A stretch of 64,000 nt of DNA from Papaver somniferum (GCF_003573695.1 NC_039361.1:92026149-92090148), one strand, 5' to 3'. Positions 11,974 through 24,347 are shown, numbered from the stretch's first letter. Made by a program: numbers and translations. The notes: generated by a model from the sequence alone, not told the origin.

Positions 11974-13581
11974 TGGTAGGTTTATAAACAGTACCTACGA
12001 CTATGTCAAACTGCAAGTGCACAGCGTCTATGGTAGATAGGGCAAATACAGGTCGATCCCACGAAGACAAGGTGGGTGTAGAGTCGATTCAAAAATCTTA
12101 CTAAATTGATTCAATGATAAGTAACACAAAAAGGCGGGTTTGTTGTGTCGATACGACAAAGATATTGGTAAATATTATAACAGCAAAATAAAGAGGCAAT
12201 AACAAAGATGTTAACACTGAGAATAAAGGCACTAGGATTGTCAAATCCACCACTAATTCCTACTATGTATTCAACTAATTATACTACTCTTGTCCTTGTA
12301 ACAGATAAGGAAGAAGTGTCAAGTCTATCACTTACCTAAGGTATTTCACCAATGGATAGCTCAATCGCAACTAAGGTATCAATCCGGAGCACTAACTGTC
12401 TAGTTAAGCACAACTAGTCAAGGGATTGACAACAGTCTCTAAGGCATGAGCTGCAGCACAATCAACACAATTTTATCCTAAATACAATGGATACATGGCA
12501 TACACTGTGAGAGCAAAGCATTGAAGAACTAAGATTGAATCTATCCTAGAACAATATGAACATTCAATTCAAGAGTAACATAAGTAGCATGAGTAACATA
12601 GCAGAGAATTAGGGTTTCATCTAAATCCCAGCAAATAGAATTAGAACATGATGAAGATGATGAAAACACAATTGAATTAAGATAACTAGTTGGTCCAACT
12701 AAAATTGGATGCTTTTTACAGAGAAGACAACCCTATTTATACACCAATTTTTTTCTCTCAATCCTTCTTCAATTCGACAATTAATAAGAACCCAACTCAC
12801 CAACGATATTCTATTGACTTTATTTGTCTTCAATTTCTCTGCAACTTCATTGAATTGATGCTCCCCTACTTGTACAGCTAACCCTAACTCTATCTCTCTA
12901 AATGTTATCTTCTAGGGTTATTGTTCTTGATAAGAATAGAGATAAGATAAAGAGAGATGAAGAATTAGGAGTTAATGGTAGCGTTAATGATGGTGAAGCT
13001 GTGCTCAGTGTACGGAGGAGTTATTGAAGGTGCTGGCTCTGTGAAATGGAGAAGAAGATGAAATGGAATTGATCTGGTTTTGCTCGACTAGGGGAAATAA
13101 TAGAGGTGGCTAGAGTGTTGGTCGAGATCATCAGATGTTGATGTCTTGAAGGATGAGCTGTTGGATGATAAGCAGCTTCAACAAATCTGACGGCTCGGAT
13201 ATACGGACGGTCTTGGATCTTGGGTTTGGGTTTGAGTTCTCTACCAAGCCCACTGCTCGGATTTAGGCTTTCCAAGCGACTTGCGGAACGAGTGCAAACA
13301 GATTGCGGAAGCTCTTTACGCGCTGTTCCTTCGCGCTTCACGACCCTCTCGTGGGAGCTTTGCATTGCCTCTTTTTTGTAGTCGCTAGTCACCATTTCTG
13401 TGCTGATTCTCAATTTATCCAAACTTTATTTAGTATCTAAGAACATAAAATTAATTAGTACAAGTATTTATTCTTGAAAAAACAATGAAAATACAAAATT
13501 TGGGAGAATATAATTTTAAAGCGCAAAAGATGAGTTAATTGCCAATAAAAAGTTGTAGAAATATACAATATTTGGCACTCA
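11974..13581 (-). repeat. 5' LTR (right copy) of the Athila element
   Basis: It spans 1608 bp with TG...CA ends (minus strand TGAGTGCC... to ...CTACCA) and is very similar to 1031-2486. It keeps the two segments deleted in the left copy. It ends only 130 bp upstream of the start of the HemW-like pseudogene. Confidence 0.94.
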
Positions 13582-13710
13582 TTCATGGGTCTTAGACTCT
13601 TAGCCTAAAAACCCCTTTTTATATAGGTAATTTTCCTGCAAAACCCGAGAACTCTTGTAATAAACTTCAACTGCTGGGTTCCCCATTTCACTGAAAGATA
13701 AACACGAATC

Positions 13711-15233
13711 ATGCTCAAATCAGCCTTGGCACCTATTCTTTCAACCATTCCAATGAAACCAAATATCCAGTTGCGCGTCTCTCACTTTGTAAAGCTTTTC
13801 GTCCATCAGCTGTTCGTGATAATGTCTCAATAAACGCGGTTGAACCCTTTGAACCACCACCTCATTCATATCCAACTTCAGTTTATATTCATCTTCCTTC
13901 CTGCAGAAAACGTTGTCATTACTGTGACTTTCCCATTGTTGCTCTCGGTTCATCATCTGCGAACCTACCCGATGACATTGATGATCCGCGCATTCTGACT
14001 CCTTTGTCGAGAGATTGAAGCAACAAAGGTTCTGAAATCGGATGATAACTCACCTCTTAAAACGGTGTTTCTTGGAGGGGGCACACCTTCTCTTGTTCCT
14101 CCAAGACTTGTTTCGAAAATATTAGAAATGTTGAACTCGAAATTTGGAGTGAATTCTAATGCTGAAATTTCTATAGAAATGGATCCTGGAACATTTGATG
14201 CACAAAAATTGAGTGACTTACTGAACCTTGGTGTTAATAGAGTATCTTTGGGAGTTCAAGCATTTCAGGAGGAGTTGTTGAAGGCTTGTGGCAGAGCTCA
14301 TAGTTTGAAAGAAGTGTATGAAGCTATAGAGATTATTGGTCCCTGTGGTGTAAGTAATTGGAGTTTGGATCTTATTTCATCACTCCCTCATTAAACCTCA
14401 GAAATGTGGAAAGAGAGTTTAGAATGCGCTACAATGGCAGAACCAACTCACGTCTCGGTTTATGATCTGCAAGTGGAGAAAGGCACCAAATTTGGATTAT
14501 TGTAAGTAGTCTATAACCGTGATAATCAATGTGGCGTGTCTCTTTGACAGTTACGAGTTTTTATAGCCATTAACCGTTGTTAGTGATTTTGAGTTTTGAA
14601 TCTTAACAGGCATAAACCTGGTGAATTTCCTTTGCCAGATGATACTCTGCTGAGTTCTACAAAATGGCTTCAAAGACACTCTGTAATACTGGTTACAATC
14701 ATTATGAGATTAGCAGTTACTGCAAAAAGGGTTACGAATGCCAACACAATCTTACATACTGGAAGAACGGATACTACTATGCATTTGGTCTTGGGTCTGC
14801 AAGTCGCCTCGACGGGGGAAGATTTTCACGGCCAAGGAAAATGAAAGAGTACACAAGTTACGTCCAAAATCTGGAAGATGGAGTATTAATTCAGCATGAA
14901 AATGGCCATAAGGATGCGAAGGATTTGGAAATGGATGTTGTAATGCTTTCTCTTCGAACTTCCGAAGGCCTAGAATTGAAATCTTTCAGAGAATGTTTTG
15001 GTAGTTGTCTTGCTTTATCTCTTTGCAAGACTTTTAGACCATATATAGAGAGTGGACATGTACTTCTATTAGATGATAAAAGAAGAGTGTTAGTGGCAGA
15101 AGAATTCAGGTCAGTGCTGTCTAACGAGAGTAAGATTGAAGAGGAAGTGGCGTTCGTTCGACTTAGTGATCCAGATGGTTTCCTACTATCAAATGAGTTA
15201 ATATCCATTGCATTTGGCGTCATATCCCCATAA
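13711..15233 (+). pseudogene. HEMW: HemW-like radical SAM protein gene, disrupted
   Basis: Two exons (about 13711-14501 and 14610-15233; intron GT at 14502, AG at 14608) together resemble the whole plant HemW/coproporphyrinogen-III-oxidase-like protein. Family members are radical SAM proteins that bind heme and are organelle-targeted in plants. Visible are SVYIHLPSCRKRCHYCDF with the CX3CX2C cluster cysteines, FLGGGTPSLVPPRL, EMDPGTFDAQKL, VNRVSLGVQAFQEELL, HNLTYWKNGYYYAFGLGSAS and the end DPDGFLLSNELISIAFG. The frame is broken at least four times. There are shifts near 13770, at 13995-14000 (with a small deletion after DDPRI) and near 14650. A TAA at 14392-14394 replaces the Gln codon after SLPH. 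A TATA-like TTTTTATATAGG remains near 13616. The breaks could in part be assembly errors, but four in one gene favour a true pseudogene. Confidence 0.88.
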
Positions 15234-15981
15234 CAATGGATATTACTGTTGCAGCTCAGACTTTTGTAGGTGAATCAAATACTCTAGTAACTATAATTAG
15301 AGTTAGCTGAAGATCCATCCAATCAGAATGTAAAGGGCAGACACATTTGCAGGTGCATCATAGTGGTCTAGTTCTAATTCAGCACAACTCTTTTCATTTC
15401 AGCACATCTCTTTTCATTTGCTGTTAGTTGTATTTGCTCGCCAAAGTCGGATACACTTATTTATCTGGCTGAATCGCTCTTGCCTTCATCCCGAGTCAGA
15501 TATTGACCCTGATTCCGCTAAACAAAAAAAAAACACCACTCACTCACACTCACCAGAGAGAGAAGACCTTTCCCAGTGGGCGTCGTCATATGGATCTGGG
15601 TCGTGCCAACAAAGACGCCTTTCCAAGTGTTGACTTTTAAATCTTCACTATATCCTGTAACACCAACACTAGAATCTTTTAAGTACATCCTGATGTTTCA
15701 TCCGTCGATCACACTTCTTTTCATATAATTGTCTATCTAACGGTTATCTGGTTAAGATGTCCTAGGAATCTTTACACAACCATCTAAATCTCATTTCTTA
15801 CAGAGCTTCTGTACACACGTTTCTGGGGAAACTCTGTCAAGACCAACACATTATAAAATTCCAATACTTCAACACTTTCTCATTATTAGAATAAATGATA
15901 AACCAAAATTAAACCTTCAAATTTGAAATTCAGATCCTTAGCACAAAACCCGTGTCTAATGTCTTCATGAATTTGGTCTAA
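15234..15981. other. Intergenic region between HemW pseudogene and SERGT1
   Basis: There is no gene I can support here. The region must hold the pseudogene's 3' tail and the SERGT1 promoter and 5' UTR. There is an A-rich run near 15522 and a pyrimidine-rich AT tract near 15860-15910, but no clear TATA box. A 71-codon frame at 15418-15633 has no recognisable similarity. Confidence 0.6.
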
Positions 15982-18900
15982 ATGGAGAAATTTTTGATTT
16001 TTTCGTTTCTAATTTGTATAATTAGTAATGGGTTTTGCGAGGAGTTAAATCAAACAGCTGCTCCATGGAGAATTCATACTTTGTTTTCTGTTGAATGTCA
16101 AGATTATTTTGATTGGCAAACAGTAGGTCTCGTTCATAGTTATAAGAAAGCTAAACAACCAGGACCAATTACTAGACTTTTAAGTTGTACAGATGAAGAG
16201 AAGAAGAAGTATAAAGGAATGAACTTGGCACCTACTTTTGAGGTTCCTTCTATGAGCAGACACCCTAGAACCAAGGATTGGTATGTCTTTAAAGCTTTGA
16301 ATTTTTGTTTTTATTGTTTGCATTTCTTTGATGTTGAACCCTGAAATTGATGCTTCTACTCTCTGTGGCATGTGATGAATCTTGAATCAATGTTCATTTC
16401 ACATTTCTCATCTATGATATTTCTTTTTCTTTTAGCATTTGTTCTTATGCTATATGCTGTTTTATTCGCTTTCCTAATCCCCATAAACACTAAATGTTAT
16501 AGTTAAGACGGTACTAAATTACTAATTATTGAGAAATCTTTACATTTGGATAACACAATTGAAGTGCGGGGATCGGATGCCATGTTGATACGGCATGCTA
16601 AGCATTTTAGATACAGGGAAATGGCTCTATGTGACTAATACCTTAAGTATAGCTATAGCGCAAATTTGCTTCCAGAAATTTTGCTGTGTTTACCACCTTT
16701 CCTTGCTCCATGTTTCACGAGTTGGTAAAGTGTTAATGTTCTCCGGAGAATAATTTTAAAGATGGAACTTTAGCTCTCAGCTGAGGTGAAGAACTATTTT
16801 CTGTAGGTATCCTGCAATTAACAAGCCAGCAGGAATTGTGCACTGGCTTAAGTATAGTAAAGATGCACAGAATGTGGATTGGGTTGTAATTTTGGATGCA
16901 GACCAGATTATAAGAGGTCCAATTGTTCCCTGGGAACTTGGTGCAGAGAAGGGGAAGCCTGTTGCTGCATATTATGGGTATTAAAGAATATTTTCTTGTT
17001 AGTCACTCTTTTTGTATGGATCGTGATTATTGAATTGTAAAGGTTATCTGTTTTTTAGATACTTGGTTGGGTGTGATAATCTTCTTGCCCAGTTGCACAC
17101 GAAGCACCCAGAACTCTGTGACAAGGTTGGTGGCCTCTTATCTATGCATATCGATGACCTTAAAGCATTGGCTCCTAAGTGGTTATCAAAAACAGAGGAA
17201 GTACGAGAGGACCGTGCACACTGGTCAACCAACTTAACTGGTGATATTTATGGCAAGGGTTGGATCAGCGAGATGTATGGATATTCATTCGGTGCAGCAG
17301 AAGTTAGTACTTCTAATTTGTTCCTTTTGTAAACTCAAGATTATTCACAATATTAATTCATGTTTGTATGTACTGTCTGTTCTGTTTCATTTAGGTGGGG
17401 CTTAGACACAAGATTAGTGATGATTTAATGATCTATCCGGGTTATGTACCACGTGCTGGAGTTGAGCCTATACTTTTTCATTATGGCTTGCCATTTACAG
17501 TTGGAAATTGGTCTTTCAGCAAACTAGATCATCATGAGGATGCAATTGTTTATGACTGCAACCGTCTTTTTCCTGAGCCTCCTTATCCTAGAGAGGTACA
17601 ATCATATAATAACTTCGGATGCATAATAAAGAAAGTTAAAAAACTAAGTCTAATGTAGTTTTTCTTTTCCTACTGTAGGTTCAAGTGTTGGAAGCTGAAC
17701 CAAATAAAAGGCGCGGCCTATTTTTGAGCATAGAATGCATTAACACTTTAAATGAGGGTCTTGTGATACACCACGCATCACGTGGGTGCTCTAAGCCAAA
17801 CTGGTCAAAGTATTTGAGCTTTTTAAAATGCAAGACTTTTGCTAATCTTACTCAGCCAAGATATTTAACTCATGGCAATCCACAAATTGAGAAAGCTGAG
17901 GTACAGCAGTATGCATTTGACAACCCTGGGAAGCCATACCCAAAGATTCATACAGTTTTCTCCACCGAATGTACCACATATTTTGACTGGCAAACTGTAG
18001 GCTTTATGCACAGCTTCCATTTGAGTGGGCAGCCTGGAGATGTCACACGGCTTCTCAGTTGTACAGATGAAGATTTGAAGCAATATGCTGGTCATGACCT
18101 AGCTCCTACTCATAATGTTCCATCTATGAGCAGACATCCTTTGACAGGCGATTGGTAATACTTCATGTTCTTCGAGTTTAAGGATAATTTTACTTGTAGG
18201 TGGACCCAAATTATAATAATTAGGACCTCTTACAAGGATAAAGTTCTGAAACATTTCTTTTTTCTATGCCGCTTCAGGTACCCAGCAATCAATAAACCAG
18301 CTGCTGTCCTTCACTGGCTTAATCACGCAAAGATTGATGCTGAATACATAGTTATTTTAGATGCTGACATGATAATGAGAGGCCCAATTACACCATGGGA
18401 GTTCAATGCTGCACGTGGTCATCCAGTGTCAACCCCTTATGAGTAAGAAAAAGTTTTTTTTTCTGCAGGGTGACCAAAGTGTTTTACTAACATACATCTC
18501 TGTGTGCTGTTATCTCTGCTAAAGAAGTTCACCGTTTGACTTTTGCTTTTCGATGTTAGCTACCTTATTGGCTGCCACAATGAGCTTGCAAAGCTTCATA
18601 CTAGCCATCCTGATGCTTGTGACAAGGTTGGCGGTGTAATTATCATGCACATAGATGATCTACGTAAATTTGCTCTTTTATGGCTGCACAAAACAGAGGA
18701 GGTACGAGCTGACAAAGCTCACTATTCAAAAAATATTACTGGGGATATTTATGAGTCTGGGTGGATCAGCGAGATGTATGGTTACTCCTTTGGGGCTGCA
18801 GAGGTATGTTATACATGGAGGCTGCCACCATGACGTCCTCTTATAGTATAATAAAATATGAATATTGAAATTGAACCTCTCATATTTTGTTTACACCCTT

Positions 18901-19640
18901 TGCTTAATTAAGGACACTTTTGAATGTTCTCTTTGATGCAGTTGAATTTGAGGCACATGATAAATGATAAAATATTGATATATCCGGGTTATGTTCCTGA
19001 GCCTGGTGTCAACTACAGGGTGTTCCATTATGGATTGCAATTCACTGTTGGAAATTGGAGTTTTGATAAGGCTAATTGGAGGAATGTTGATATGGTGAAC
19101 ACATGCTGGGCCAAGTTTCCTGACCCACCAAATGCTTCAACACTGGATTTTACTGATACAAACATCATAAGCCGTGATCAGCTAAGCATAGAATGTGGCA
19201 GGACACTAAATGAAGCTCTTCGTTTGCATCACATAAGAAGGAACTGTTTGGACCCAGCAAGAAAAGCTCCGCAGACAAAGCAAGAGATTATTAAAGAAGT
19301 TACATATTCACGTAGAATCGGCAGAATAGATGAAAGAAGAGATGTGGTAACAGATGATACACCACCACGGGACACTAGGACCAGGGAATCAACTCATCCT
19401 AATATAACAGATCCCATATTTAGTTCTTTCAGGTTTTGGATTGTGGTTCTATGGGCATTTTCAGTGATGGGTTTCTTAATAATCGTGTCAATGGTACTTT
19501 CTGGGCGGAAAGGAGAAGGACCAAGGGGTAAGGGTAGTCACCATAGAAACAAGAGAAGAGCTTCTTACTCAGCCTTCCCAGACACTACAGGTAGGCATGA
19601 TAAACATCCTTACAATAATGCTTCTGATATGCTCTTGTAA
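15982..19640 (+). CDS. SERGT1: Peptidyl-serine alpha-galactosyltransferase, SERGT1-like (8 exons)
   Basis: Exons are 15982-16280, 16807-16977, 17059-17302, 17395-17595, 17679-18154, 18278-18442, 18560-18803 and 18942-19640. They join in frame with GT-AG introns to 832 residues. SERGT1 enzymes add galactose to serine in extensin-type and related hydroxyproline-rich proteins in the secretory pathway. The protein starts with a signal peptide (MEKFLIFSFLICIISNGFC). Two tandem glycosyltransferase repeats follow, each with HT.FS.EC..YFDWQTVG, RLLSCTDE, PSMSRHP, YPAINKPA and a DxD-like ILDAD site (DADQ, then DADM), then KVGG and GDIYxxGWISEMYGYSFGAAE. A C-terminal membrane helix (FWIVVLWAFSVMGFLIIVSM) precedes a basic tail. 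No break is visible. The start is the first ATG giving a signal peptide. It lies close to a HemW-like pseudogene, with no evident functional link. Confidence 0.95.
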
Positions 19641-20124
19641 TTGTAGAAAAATCCAAAAGAAAATTCTAGTAACAGAGTAGACGAAAATAGTCAGCCTCTT
19701 AAATGTGTATGGCTGGGATTGCGTTGAACTTTTAGAAGTTCGTTGGGTGAAGAGCAGGAAGAGAACAGACAAAGATTTACCTATGACATCGCTTTTAGTT
19801 TCAATGTAAGATTTGTTCTCCAGTTAAGATTTGTTCTCATTTTTCTTGTCAATATTTTACTTACTCATTGTAGTTCAAGATTAAATTTACGGGAGATAAT
19901 TTTAGCTGTGAGTTTTTATTAAGAATTTGAGACGTTGATTGTTACTAGTTTTACAGCAGTCAATATCTGTAAAACACAAATGTACAATTGCTTTTGGTAA
20001 ATGAAATGAGTACCAGTTGGTCCTATGCAAAAAAAATTCTATATAAGCAGTGTTTGTCCCCATTAAGATGGTGCATGTGCATACTGTACAAGCTATTCCA
20101 TAATTGAAAAATGTGTTTTATTAT
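19641..20124 (+). other. SERGT1 3' UTR and downstream spacer
   Basis: The sequence is AT-rich with no gene. Candidate plant poly(A) context includes AATATTTTAC near 19851 and AATGAAATG near 20001, without a definite AATAAA. The spacer ends where the MULE-like element begins. Confidence 0.5.
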
Positions 20125-21690
20125 AGGAAGTGAAAGCTACGGTCATACCCATTTTTCATATTTTTTCCACTGTCAAACCCATCAACAAAAAGCTTCATGC
20201 GCATACCCATTTCTTCGGTGAAAATTTCTCCCACATCCAGAATTTCTAAAATTGTTTCTTCGCTTATTCTTCCTCGTTTTTTTTTCATAACTTCTTTTAT
20301 TCCTCGTCCTCTTTCTTTTAATCTAGAAGGTTTTTGTTCGATCAATCGTTAAACCGATTCCGATCAAAAATCATTATGCAGAGAGATTCACAGGTGAAAT
20401 CAAAGGTGGAGATCGAGAAGATGATGTTGTTGGTCGATTAAATGGGTTGTATTGATTGAAGTCGTGGACAATATAAGAGATCTGTTTCTGAAGATTGAGA
20501 TTAGAAATCAGGGTTTCATAAGACCTGAGTTTGTAATTGAAATCAGGGTTTCATAAGATTTAGGGTTTTATGGAACTGATGTAGGTTAAAAAGATGATTT
20601 CAGAGTATGAGATGGTTTTTAGTTTGATATCAACTAAATTCAGGGACTTTTGTACTCGGATTCAAATTAAGTTTTATATGGGATTCAGACTACAAAAAGG
20701 TGAAAATGTTGTTGGTTGTAGAGAAATGGGAAAGTTGTTTATGCTGTTTGGTTTGTGTGGGAGATATTGAAACAGGAAAGAAGATGATGATGATGTTATG
20801 ACTGCATAACCTGTCATGCGGTCGAGAATATGTGTGTATAACATGTAATGCAGCTATGAAAATGGATGCATAACCTGTTATGCATCTACAAAAGTTAAAT
20901 GCATAACTTGTTATGCAGTCCAGAAAACGGTTGCATAACATGTTATGCAACAACTTTTTTGTTACTATTGAAACCAACAAAAACAAAGACTGCATAACTT
21001 GTCACGCACCTATGCAGACATGAAAATTGATGCATAATCTGTTATGCAGTCATGAAAATGGATGCATAACTTATTATGCAATCAAAAATATGGCTGCATA
21101 ATGCATTATACATCAATTTTATCTGTACGCACTAAAACCAACCAAAACAATGGCTACATAACTTATTATGCAGTTGAGAAAATGGTTGCATAATTCGTTA
21201 TGCGTCTGTTTTTCTGTTGGATTCAGGCATATACAACGTTTTAGTGGCTGCATAAACAAAAATAATAGATGCATGAACAAAAATATAGTTGCATAACGTG
21301 TTATGCATCTTTTGTGGTGTATGCATATTGTGTTATGCATCTTTTTTGGAGGCTGCATAATGAATATGTAGTCAGTTTTCGAATTTTCCCCATAAAATGA
21401 TGATCACCTCCGACTTTTTCGTGAAAAACAAAAATTTGATATTGTTGTTTGTACTCGTTGTGTAGCTCTCTTAAAAAGATTCCAACAATATAAAATTTGT
21501 AAAATTCCAAGGCGCGGTTTTTTAGATATGTTATATCCAAGTTGCGTTGCCAATTATGCCTCTGAAAATTTAGGATGCATAACCGGTTATGCAGATGGTT
21601 TTCAAAATTTCATATAATTATGGGCGTCACGGTACTTAAAATTAATTGTGGGCATGACAATGAGAATATTATTTCTTTTGGGTCTGCGCC
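20125..21690. mobile_element. Small non-autonomous MULE-like element
   Basis: The left end (TACGGTCATACCCATTTTTC near 20138) and the reverse complement of the right end (GTACCGTGACGCCCAT near 21624) are similar but imperfect, like the degenerate ends of non-TIR MULEs. Inside there is no transposase. The left third has a gene-leader look but no product I recognise. The right two-thirds is the GCATAAC array listed separately. The assignment rests on layout shared with the clearer MULEs in this window, so it is tentative. Confidence 0.45.
20800..21600. repeat. Array of TGCATAAC/GTTATGCA imperfect palindromes
   Basis: At least fourteen copies of an approximately 18-bp imperfect palindrome, typically TGCATAACNTGTTATGCA, are spaced irregularly every 30-80 bp. 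The sequence between copies is unique and AT-rich. Arms vary (CATAAC, CATAAT, TATAAC) but the two-fold symmetry is kept. It is not a simple tandem satellite, because spacers differ in length and sequence. Confidence 0.85.
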
Positions 21691-21699
21691 TAATTTTCT

Positions 21700-22670
21700 C
21701 GAATAGAAACCCATTTTCATTGCAGAAAACCGTCGGTTTATCGTAGAAATTCAATTGGATTATTTTGTAAGCCCACTCGGTTATTAAAAAAACCCATGGC
21801 TTATTATAAAAGACCAGTTAGCTTATTTCAGAAACTCATTCGGTTTATTAAAGAAAGCCATGGCTTATTATAGAAGCCCAATTGGCTTATTTTGGAAGCC
21901 ATTTGGTTTATTAAAGAAAGCCAGCTTGTTTATTGAAGAAACCTAGTTGGCTTATTTTGGAAGCCCGGTATGGCGTATTATAGAAACCCAAGAGACTTAT
22001 TTTGGAAGTCATTTTGAGATAGACACAAATCTTAGAAGATATATATGGATCTTCCAAGATATATACAAATCTTGGGAGATAGACAAGGATCTTCCAAAAT
22101 AGATATGGATTTTTCAAGGTAAACACAAATGTTGTGTAAATAAATATAGATCTTGAGAAGATAAACATGAATCTTCCAAGATGAACACAAATCTTGAGAA
22201 GATAGACAATGATCTTCCAAGATAAATACAAATCTTGGGAAGATAGATATGGACTCCCACGATAGACTCAAATCCTGTAAATATATATATGGATCTTTCA
22301 AGATATAATCATATATATGGGGAAAATAAACATGGATCTTCCAGGATTAGTACAAATTCATTTGGTTATTTAGGATAACTAAAAATATAGATGGTTATCT
22401 GAGATAACTACAACTAGATTTGGTTTCTGCTTATAATAGAGGCTGAAATCCAGCTCAAAAGGTACACAATTTCTATTCTGTTTCTCCACAATTCACCTTC
22501 TTAGAGTTCTCTCTAACTTCAGCATCGGAGTCTCTTTGCAGGTACTCCCAAATTTCCATCTATAATTTTGGGAAAATTGAAGCAACAACGATGATTCAAT
22601 CATATCTCGAAGATTGTTGAGGTAATTAATTTTGCACCAACATATTTTGGCGGCCGACTAAGGGGATTAC
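21700..22670 (+). repeat. LTR of a Tat-lineage Ty3 element plus PBS remnant
   Basis: The right part carries words typical of Tat-type LTR ends: CTAACTTCAGCATCGGAG, TCTTTGCAGGTACTC and CACCAACA. TTTTGGCGGCCGACTAAGGG follows near 22647, the usual place and wording of the Tat PBS region. Only about 100 bp of possible internal sequence remains before other repeats begin. The left boundary is uncertain, probably close to 21700. Confidence 0.6.
21765..22340 (+). repeat. Two short-period repeat tracts within the Tat-type LTR
   Basis: From 21765 to 22005 a phrase of about 40-60 bp recurs, built on 'gcttattatagaagccca' and 'ggtttattaaagaaagcc'. From 22010 to 22340 a different unit of about 30 bp recurs, built on 'gatcttccaagata' and 'acaaatcttgggaagata', alternating in near-inverted form (TCTTCCAAGA versus TCTTGGGAAGA). 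Such degenerate internal repeats are common in long LTRs. Confidence 0.7.
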
Positions 22671-22779
22671 GAGGTAAAGACCGTGTTCCCTCAGTGAGAG
22701 AAGTTTTTTTTCCAAGTGCTTTAAAAAACAAGGGTTTTAGAAACATTGTGAAAAAGAGTTGCAGAAGGCCAGACATTTT

Positions 22780-24157
22780 TAGGATACACGAACTATCAAG
22801 ATAACGATAGTTAGACCTGGTTTCACGAATACCTAGGTGAAATCTTTTTAGTCACTAAACCCTGGAAGGGTTTGAAGGATAGGACGACTCTATTTTACTA
22901 CTAGGGCACACAAGAATAGTGTCAGGGATTCAAAGATTCCAGTTGTTTGAGGTTCTCCTTATATATGCTTTCAAGATCAAGGTTACTTTAGATTTAAGTT
23001 AAGGTATCTTTGGAACCAAGCAATTAATAATCACTGTTAGATGAAAAACTTGACTTGAGATTAACATAGCAGAATATACAGTCTGGTCATGATTAACCAT
23101 AACTGAACCGTGTATAATGGCTTGTTCATGAAAGGTTAGACGAAACTATCCAATCGAATGATAAGCTTAACCATTTTCATATGTAACACTTTAAGACTTT
23201 AATTTTGAGTCACAATGTGATCAATAGAGAGTTATTCAAATGCCAATTATCTCATATAAATAATTTTGATGCATCTGATTCGACAAGGTAAGTAAGTGTC
23301 CCTAGTACGTATACTGTACCTGTTCATGAATATTTTTGTCATGATACTTAAGACAAAAACGAGTTCAGGAACTCACAGATCTTTTATGGTTTTCATACTG
23401 GGTATGAGTACCTTATCGGTTTTGAAACCAACAGATTTTTTCCAGTTAGCATACTAGGTATGCTACCTTCTTAGTTCACGAGTCCACAGACTTTTTATGG
23501 AATGGATACCGGGTATGCATAACAAAAAGTCGCTGCCTAACTATAGCTATGACGGTACGTGTACTGGGTACATGTACTGCGGCTCTGGACCTATAAAATT
23601 TCTCCAGTATGTGAACTGGTATGCATACTGTCATGTATCCAGATTTACAGTAGTTCTATATCTCTTTAATAATCAATATGAAACATTCCCGAATAACATC
23701 AATGACACACATCACTGTTCTAGGAGATTTTGAAATGATTAAATATTGAATCTTAATTAGGTCATAAACAATAAATTGTTCTTAACCAAATTCATCAAGT
23801 ATGAACAAGTGTTCTTAATCTCAGCATATTTCGAAAACGATATTCAAGATAAACTTGACTCGAAATTTCTGTTATGCATGTACTGTTTAATTTAGTCATG
23901 CGACATTGTCTCATAGGTAGAAAGATGAAAACTCTAGAAATAGGTGTTTCAATCTTCACTTTCCTTTTGTTGAAGAAGTTCTTCGGAGCTCCTGTCGATC
24001 TTCGCCTTCAAACGATAGAACGCAGTGATATCCGATACTCAACTACACACTTCTATCCTAATCCGAGACTTGACTAAAGACCAGAAATTAAGATATAGTT
24101 TTGACAACAAGCTTGAGATAGCAACACTTGTGAGTTCGACCGAGCAATGCTCTAACA
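22780..24157 (-). repeat. Copia-type LTR remnant, minus strand
   Basis: At 24157 the minus strand begins TGTTAGAGCATTGCTCGGTC, a familiar start of long copia LTRs. The same start is seen at 44857. Further in it shares wording with the large copia LTR: the reverse of 'tttttcatctaacagtgattatt' near 23028-23050 corresponds to 27796-27818. No partner LTR, PBS or coding region adjoins it, so it is a solo or truncated LTR. It also contains a cluster of GTATGCATAC-like palindromes (23290-23640). Confidence 0.65.
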
Positions 24158-24347
24158 CTGTCGTCTCAAATATCATCATTTACTACTACCTTATATAGAG
24201 AGGCGATTCCCAACGCAAAGGTCCACACGAACACAACCTAAACTAAAAGTATACTCAAACTTGAGCAAATACTTGCACCACCTGATTGCAAACTTGGAAG
24301 ACCTAACAAATCTTGCAATACTGACTTCATCTTCGCTTTTAAGCAAT

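Larger units (their letters stand above)
1031..13581 (-). mobile_element. Athila-type Ty3 LTR retrotransposon, decayed, minus strand
   Basis: A full-length element of about 12.5 kb reads from right to left. It has a 5' LTR at 11974-13581, a PBS at 11952-11967, a roughly 2-kb leader, gag, protease, RT-RNase H, integrase, a long 3' non-coding tract, a polypurine tract and a 3' LTR at 1031-2486. The Athila assignment rests on the tRNA-Asp type PBS, the RT wording around [10 protein letters not shown], the order protease-RT-RNaseH-integrase and the long 3' non-coding region. All coding parts carry stops or frameshifts, so it is not autonomous. The 5 bp at its outer edges (GTTAC left, TTCAT right) do not match. 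The target duplication has therefore been lost, or the ends have been changed by mutation or recombination. Confidence 0.93.

Noticed and set aside
20800..21600. CRISPR-like array
   Set aside because: The units are short imperfect palindromes of variable sequence with irregular spacing in a plant nuclear context; no cas genes.
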